A stretch of DNA of 64,000 bases, taken from Hermatobates lingyangjiaoensis. Its lineage: Eukaryota > Arthropoda > Insecta > Hemiptera > Hermatobatidae. The DNA lies in contig JAPFBL010000119.1 of NCBI GenBank assembly GCA_026182355.1, forward strand, positions 1,498,001 to 1,562,000, read 5' to 3'. The notes below the pieces were generated by a model, which saw only the letters and a list, made by a program, of their open reading frames with translations, made no database searches and had not been told where the DNA came from. Made by a program: the position numbers and the translations under genes. Each line of letters begins with the position of its first letter. Position 1 is the stretch's first letter. Of this stretch, positions 61,155 to 64,000 are shown one piece after another.

Positions 61155-61465
61155 AGGGCCAGGTTTGCTCAGAGGTTAAGGTACTCGCCTCTGAACTGAT
61201 AGGTCCGTGGTTCGATCCCCATCTGGCCCTCGATTTATTCATGTGGGAGGTGAATAAATCTGAGCACGTCGTCCCTCGGAGAGGATGTCCCGAGCCTGTA
61301 CGATGTCAGGTACTCGTTTAAAGATTCCTACTCTAAATAAGCTTGAGTTAGGCGAAATTTAGGACTCCCAATGTACAATCAAACTTCATTGTCTGGTATC
61401 ACAAAGGGTCCAGTATTCGGCATATGTGTGTTCCCTTGTGGCACAGCCACTGCAATCTAAATGAC
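61155..61465 (+). mobile_element. tRNA-derived SINE, best preserved copy
   Basis: It opens gagggccaggtttgctcaga (A-box region), with a near-consensus B box gtggttcgatccccatc. The linker ggccctcgatttattcatgt, gggaggtgaataaatctgag follows, then core cgtcgtccctcggagaggat and cgagcctgtacgatgtcagg, with tactcgtttaaagattccta. Tail variant A contains tatcacaaagggtccagtat, tgttcccttgtggcacagcc and actgcaatctaa. An RNA polymerase III promoter (A and B boxes) is inferred. An 88-codon frame across it is spurious. Confidence 0.88.
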
Positions 61466-61652
61466 CCACACTGCTTGAATTATTGAAAAATTTAAAATAT
61501 AGAAAATATGAAATATAGAAATCGGTGCTTTAATTTCAGCAAATTTGAATTTACCTGAAAATTTAGATTGCTATATTAGATACTCTATAACATAGCAATG
61601 GCAAACTTGTACACAAGGATTAAAAAAAATTAATAATATTTCAAACATAACA

Positions 61653-61880
61653 TATATATATATATATATATATTGTGTTGAACTGAATTGCCATAATTAA
61701 ACATACCTCAAATAATCCACCAACTAAATCAAGACGATTTAAAATTATCAAGGAAATATGAAAAACTGCACAAAAAAAAAGGTATGTTTAATTAAGGCAA
61801 TTCAGTTCAACACAATATGTATAAAAGAAGGTCTGCTCCCTATTTATACTAATGTATATATATATATATATATATTGGTA
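61653..61880. mobile_element. PLE ORF-start palindrome between (TA)n tracts
   Basis: Between TA tracts at 61653-61671 and 61856-61875, inverted arms lie at 61672-61711 and 61779-61820 (gtgttgaactgaattgcc against ggcaattcagttcaacac). The plus strand from 61758 reads MKNCTKKKVCLIKAIQFNTI then CIKEGLLPIYTN and runs straight into TA repeat. This is related to FNEVCLKEGLLPKYTN of the neighbouring PLE. Confidence 0.6.
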
Positions 61881-62050
61881 TACTTTGGGAGCAGACCTTC
61901 TTTTAAACATACCTCATTAAAGATCTTGCCAACATTAAGTTTAGTATGTTTCCTACATACCTTTTCAAGGTTTCGAATGCTTCTTTTCCATCTTTGTGGT
62001 ATCATATAAATTAACTCACCGATTTTTTTATCTTTAAATATATTTTTCAT
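61876..62050 (-). pseudogene. PLE ORF N-terminal fragment
   Basis: On the minus strand it reads MKNIFKDKKIGELIYMIPQR, WKRSIRNLEKVCRKHTKLNV then GKIFNEVCLKEGLLPKYTN. The repeat of basic residues followed by a (C/R)LKEGLLP(K/I)YTN-like block is the N-terminal segment preceding the RT domain in Penelope-like proteins. It breaks off into the TA tract at about 61875. Its twin on the plus strand lies at 63024-63168 and breaks off slightly earlier (after FNEV). Confidence 0.6.
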
Positions 62051-62206
62051 TTTACATGTCCGACGTTTCAGTCTACGTTGACCATTCTCAAGGATTCTAT
62101 ATACAAGGTTTTTTTAACATGTTCTACTAGTAGTTACTCTATGTTCTTGTTCATTTAATTCCTCAATTCTTACAAGTATTTCTTCGACAATATTTTAAGG
62201 AAATAT

Positions 62207-62779
62207 ATGAAGAATCTAAATTCAAACAATAATCAAGAGCATCAGCTGGGTGAAGAAGGAAGAATACAAACGGTGTATTATAAGAATCAATTCTCTAATG
62301 AATATAAAAAGGATGAAAGAATTTTGAAGGCTATAATTAAAAGAAATACAACATGTGTTAACTCGGCAGACAAGCTAAATATTAGTATTTACTACAACAG
62401 TTCCTGCACAGCAAATATGATAATTAGGAACAACCTAGAACAAAAAACACAACTACAAAAAACCAATGTAGTGTACAGATATAATTGCACTATAGGAGAC
62501 TGTGAGCTCCTAAAATCGAGCTATATTGGTTCTACGACGACAACACTTTCACGCAGACTTACGATGCATCTCGCAGCCGGAGGACCGAAAGAACATACAA
62601 TGAACATACATAAAAGCAGGCTAAGTAGAAAAATGCTGGAAGACAACATTGAAGTATTATATGCAGACAATAATCACACGAGGCTGCATATAATTGAATC
62701 ATTATGCATAAAGGAAAAGAAGCCGAACCTTAATGATCAGTCCTGTTGTTTTTCCAGAATTTTAAAGTTACATTCGTAA
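62207..62779 (+). CDS. GIY-YIG endonuclease of a Penelope-like retroelement
   Basis: 190 residues with no internal stop; the frame is open upstream to 62159, so the true protein was longer and is 5'-truncated. GIY-YIG domain: VVY (residue 90) RYNC with Cys94 and Cys99, YIGST at 106-110, LSRRLTMH at 114-121 with the catalytic Arg, IIES with Glu164 as metal ligand, then KPNLN at 172-176. The CX4C before YIG and the conserved His are typical of PLE endonucleases. In an intact PLE this domain follows the RT and nicks target DNA. Here the RT is absent. All catalytic residues are kept, which suggests a recent copy. Not a host gene. Confidence 0.85.
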   Translation: MKNLNSNNNQEHQLGEEGRIQTVYYKNQFSNEYKKDERILKAIIKRNTTCVNSADKLNISIYYNSSCTANMIIRNNLEQKTQLQKTNVVYRYNCTIGDCELLKSSYIGSTTTTLSRRLTMHLAAGGPKEHTMNIHKSRLSRKMLEDNIEVLYADNNHTRLHIIESLCIKEKKPNLNDQSCCFSRILKLHS

Positions 62780-62956
62780 AAAATAACTATTTAGTGATTT
62801 AAATAATGTTGTGAAAAAGTTCATGTAGGGAATTTTGTAGCAAACCTGTTACTCAATTTTATTAAGATAGTGTTTTTTTTTTTTTTTTTTAAAAGAATAT
62901 TGTATTATTAGATATGTTTGATAGAAGTGATTGTAAATAAGTATTTATTAGAATTG
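62780..62956 (+). other. PLE 3' untranslated segment
   Basis: AT-rich sequence between the endonuclease stop and the right inverted repeat, with a poly(T) run at about 62871-62890. No other features. Confidence 0.5.
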
Positions 62957-63184
62957 TTAAAAAAACCTTGTATATAGAATCCTTGAGAATGGTCAACGTA
63001 GACTGAAACGTCGGACATGTAAAATGAAAAATATATTTAAAGATAAAAAAATCGGTGAGTTAATTTATATGATACCACAAAGATGGAAAAGAAGCATTCG
63101 AAACCTTGAAAAGGTATGTAGGAAACATACTAAACTTAATGTTGGCAAGATCTTTAATGAGGTATATATATACAACAAAATTTT

Positions 63185-63420
63185 ACAATAGCGTTGGGTT
63201 TTGACTGTGACGAAGACCGATTGTTACGGTTGAAAGATCTTAGACTTTTTTCTCCATTTCATATTGTGGTATGATCATTGATATATATATATAAAAAACA
63301 AAATTTCACAAAAAACACGTGAAACAACAATGAATGTTCAAACCACAATAAGAAATATAAAAAAATATTAAAATCAACAACAGTAGCAAGTGGTCTTCCT
63401 CAGAGTCGAAAAACCCAACT
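63185..63420. mobile_element. PLE-like family 1 inverted pair with (TA)n
   Basis: The plus-strand arm (63195-63280) has ctgtgacgaagaccgattgt, tacggttgaaagatcttaga then gtggtatgatcattg and a TA run at 63281-63292. The reverse arm (63300-63420) carries acacgtgaaacaacaatgaa and gtagcaagtggtcttcctca. Here the tails face each other across the TA run, the opposite arrangement to the head-to-head copies. Confidence 0.6.
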
Positions 63421-63439
63421 CCGTTTTTCTATAATCTTT

Positions 63440-63728
63440 TTGTCTATTATTCAGTTCTTCAGTTCAAATTTAGCTCTCATTGGCAACGTTTCGGTTTTTA
63501 TTTAAAACCTTTTTCATAGGTAGAAGTATAACATTTTGAAACAGAAAAACTAAATATTACATTGAGATTATTTACAAAGAAACAATTTTGGATTTCAGCA
63601 ACAACTGTCTAGTTGGAGTGAATAAACACGTGCAAGCGGATGAAATATATTAGACTTTTTTCCCCATTTCTTATTGTGGTTGGAACATTGAATGTTGTTT
63701 CACGTACTAATTGTAAAACCTTGTTTTA

Positions 63729-63777
<49 letters not shown>

Positions 63778-63780
63778 CGT
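63440..63780. mobile_element. PLE-like (GAAACGTTGCC family) end and long (TA)n
   Basis: On the minus strand at 63480-63520 it reads tatgaaaaaggttttaaata then aaaaccgaaacgttgccaat, the same family as 14110-14450. It is followed at 63648-63720 by a family 1 tail (gtggttggaacattgaatgt) ending in a long TA tract at 63735-63775. Confidence 0.55.
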
Positions 63781-63834
63781 ATATATGTTATATATATATG
63801 AATTATATGCTCTTTATATATTATATAATAAAAG

Positions 63835-63995
63835 AAGCTAAAGAAATAAAACAAAATAAAGAAAGTAAAGCAAATACTCTGAGGCCTTTCAATTTATGTC
63901 AACTAAGAGCAACACATCAATGATATAAATTGAAAGGCATCAGAGCATTTGTTTCGTTTTCTTTATTTTTCTATTTTCCTAGTGGAATCGATTGT
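63835..63995. mobile_element. Inverted PLE-like pair, ctgaggcctttcaat family
   Basis: Arms 63843-63895 and 63920-63975 are reverse complements (ctctgaggcctttcaattta against taaattgaaaggcatcagag), flanked on the left by TA-rich sequence. It is related to 36800-36900 and 15300-15440. Confidence 0.55.
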
Positions 63996-64000
63996 GTAAC

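Larger units (their letters stand above)
61876..63168 (+). mobile_element. Truncated Penelope-like element with 208-bp inverted terminal repeats
   Basis: The left arm (61911-62118) and right arm (62957-63164) are near-identical inverted repeats. On the right arm plus strand, cttgagaatggtcaacgtag and actgaaacgtcggacatg form a GGTC...GACT-GAAACGTCGG hairpin. An ATG at about 63024 (MKNIFKDKKIGELIYMIPQR) then opens the start of the PLE ORF (VCRKHTKLNVGKIFNEV) before TA. The left arm carries the same start on the minus strand (to 61876, FNEVCLKEGLLPKYTN). The interior carries only the endonuclease end of the ORF, so the reverse transcriptase is missing. Confidence 0.75.

Noticed and set aside
46652..64000. 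Further lipase exons (GHSQG, DVW..N.RG regions)
   Set aside because: I looked for codon patterns matching these motifs on the plus strand and found none that were convincing; the exons probably lie beyond the window.

Overview
The window is eukaryotic, AT-rich, intron-rich DNA crowded with degraded transposons and (TA)n microsatellites. Exon content, GT-AG introns and repeat types suggest an arthropod, most likely an insect. I cannot name the species or order. Only two host genes can be supported, both on the + strand and both cut by the window edges. I see no tRNA or rRNA genes, CRISPR arrays or prokaryotic-style operons.

Region 1 (1-12890) holds the 3' part of a flavin-containing monooxygenase (FMO). 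Five exons (1574-1692, 4930-5107, 7481-7631, 10179-10342, 12579-12890) join in frame with consensus splice sites and give the last 307 residues. These include the FMO signature FxGxxxHxxxF and the NADPH-binding GAGPSG. The FAD-binding exons lie upstream of the window. The last intron ends in a 36-bp minisatellite that multiplies the branch-point consensus TACTAAC right up to the acceptor.

Region 2 (12891-20582) is intergenic. It is a mosaic of (TA)n microsatellites, near-perfect palindromes and tRNA-derived SINEs. The palindromes look like head-to-head ends of Penelope-like retroelements (PLEs).

Region 3 (20430-64000) is the 5' part of an acid-lipase gene. Exon 1 (20583-20696) encodes a signal peptide. 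A second exon (about 46465-46651) encodes the EDGYLLALHRI and LFIHGLL region. They are separated by a phase-0 intron of about 25.8 kb. The rest of the lipase is beyond the window or in exons I could not find. The introns hold a Jockey-type LINE 3' end, a decayed LINE reverse transcriptase fragment, an inverted duplication of a Tc1/mariner transposase tail, an approximately 0.94-kb non-autonomous DNA transposon, many SINE copies, and a 1.4-kb 30-bp/120-bp higher-order minisatellite that is fortuitously open as a 500-codon frame.

The most unusual theme is a set of several sequence families. Each has a hairpin of the form CTGANGA-N-stem-GAAA(C), occurs as inverted halves, and abuts (TA)n tracts. 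One family carries an intact GIY-YIG endonuclease ORF (62207-62779) with 208-bp inverted terminal repeats, which ties the theme to Penelope-like elements. Three PLE ORF starts all break off at the same codons (LLPxYTN or LLPxFTN) straight into (TA)n, which suggests microsatellite-targeted insertion or microsatellite seeding.
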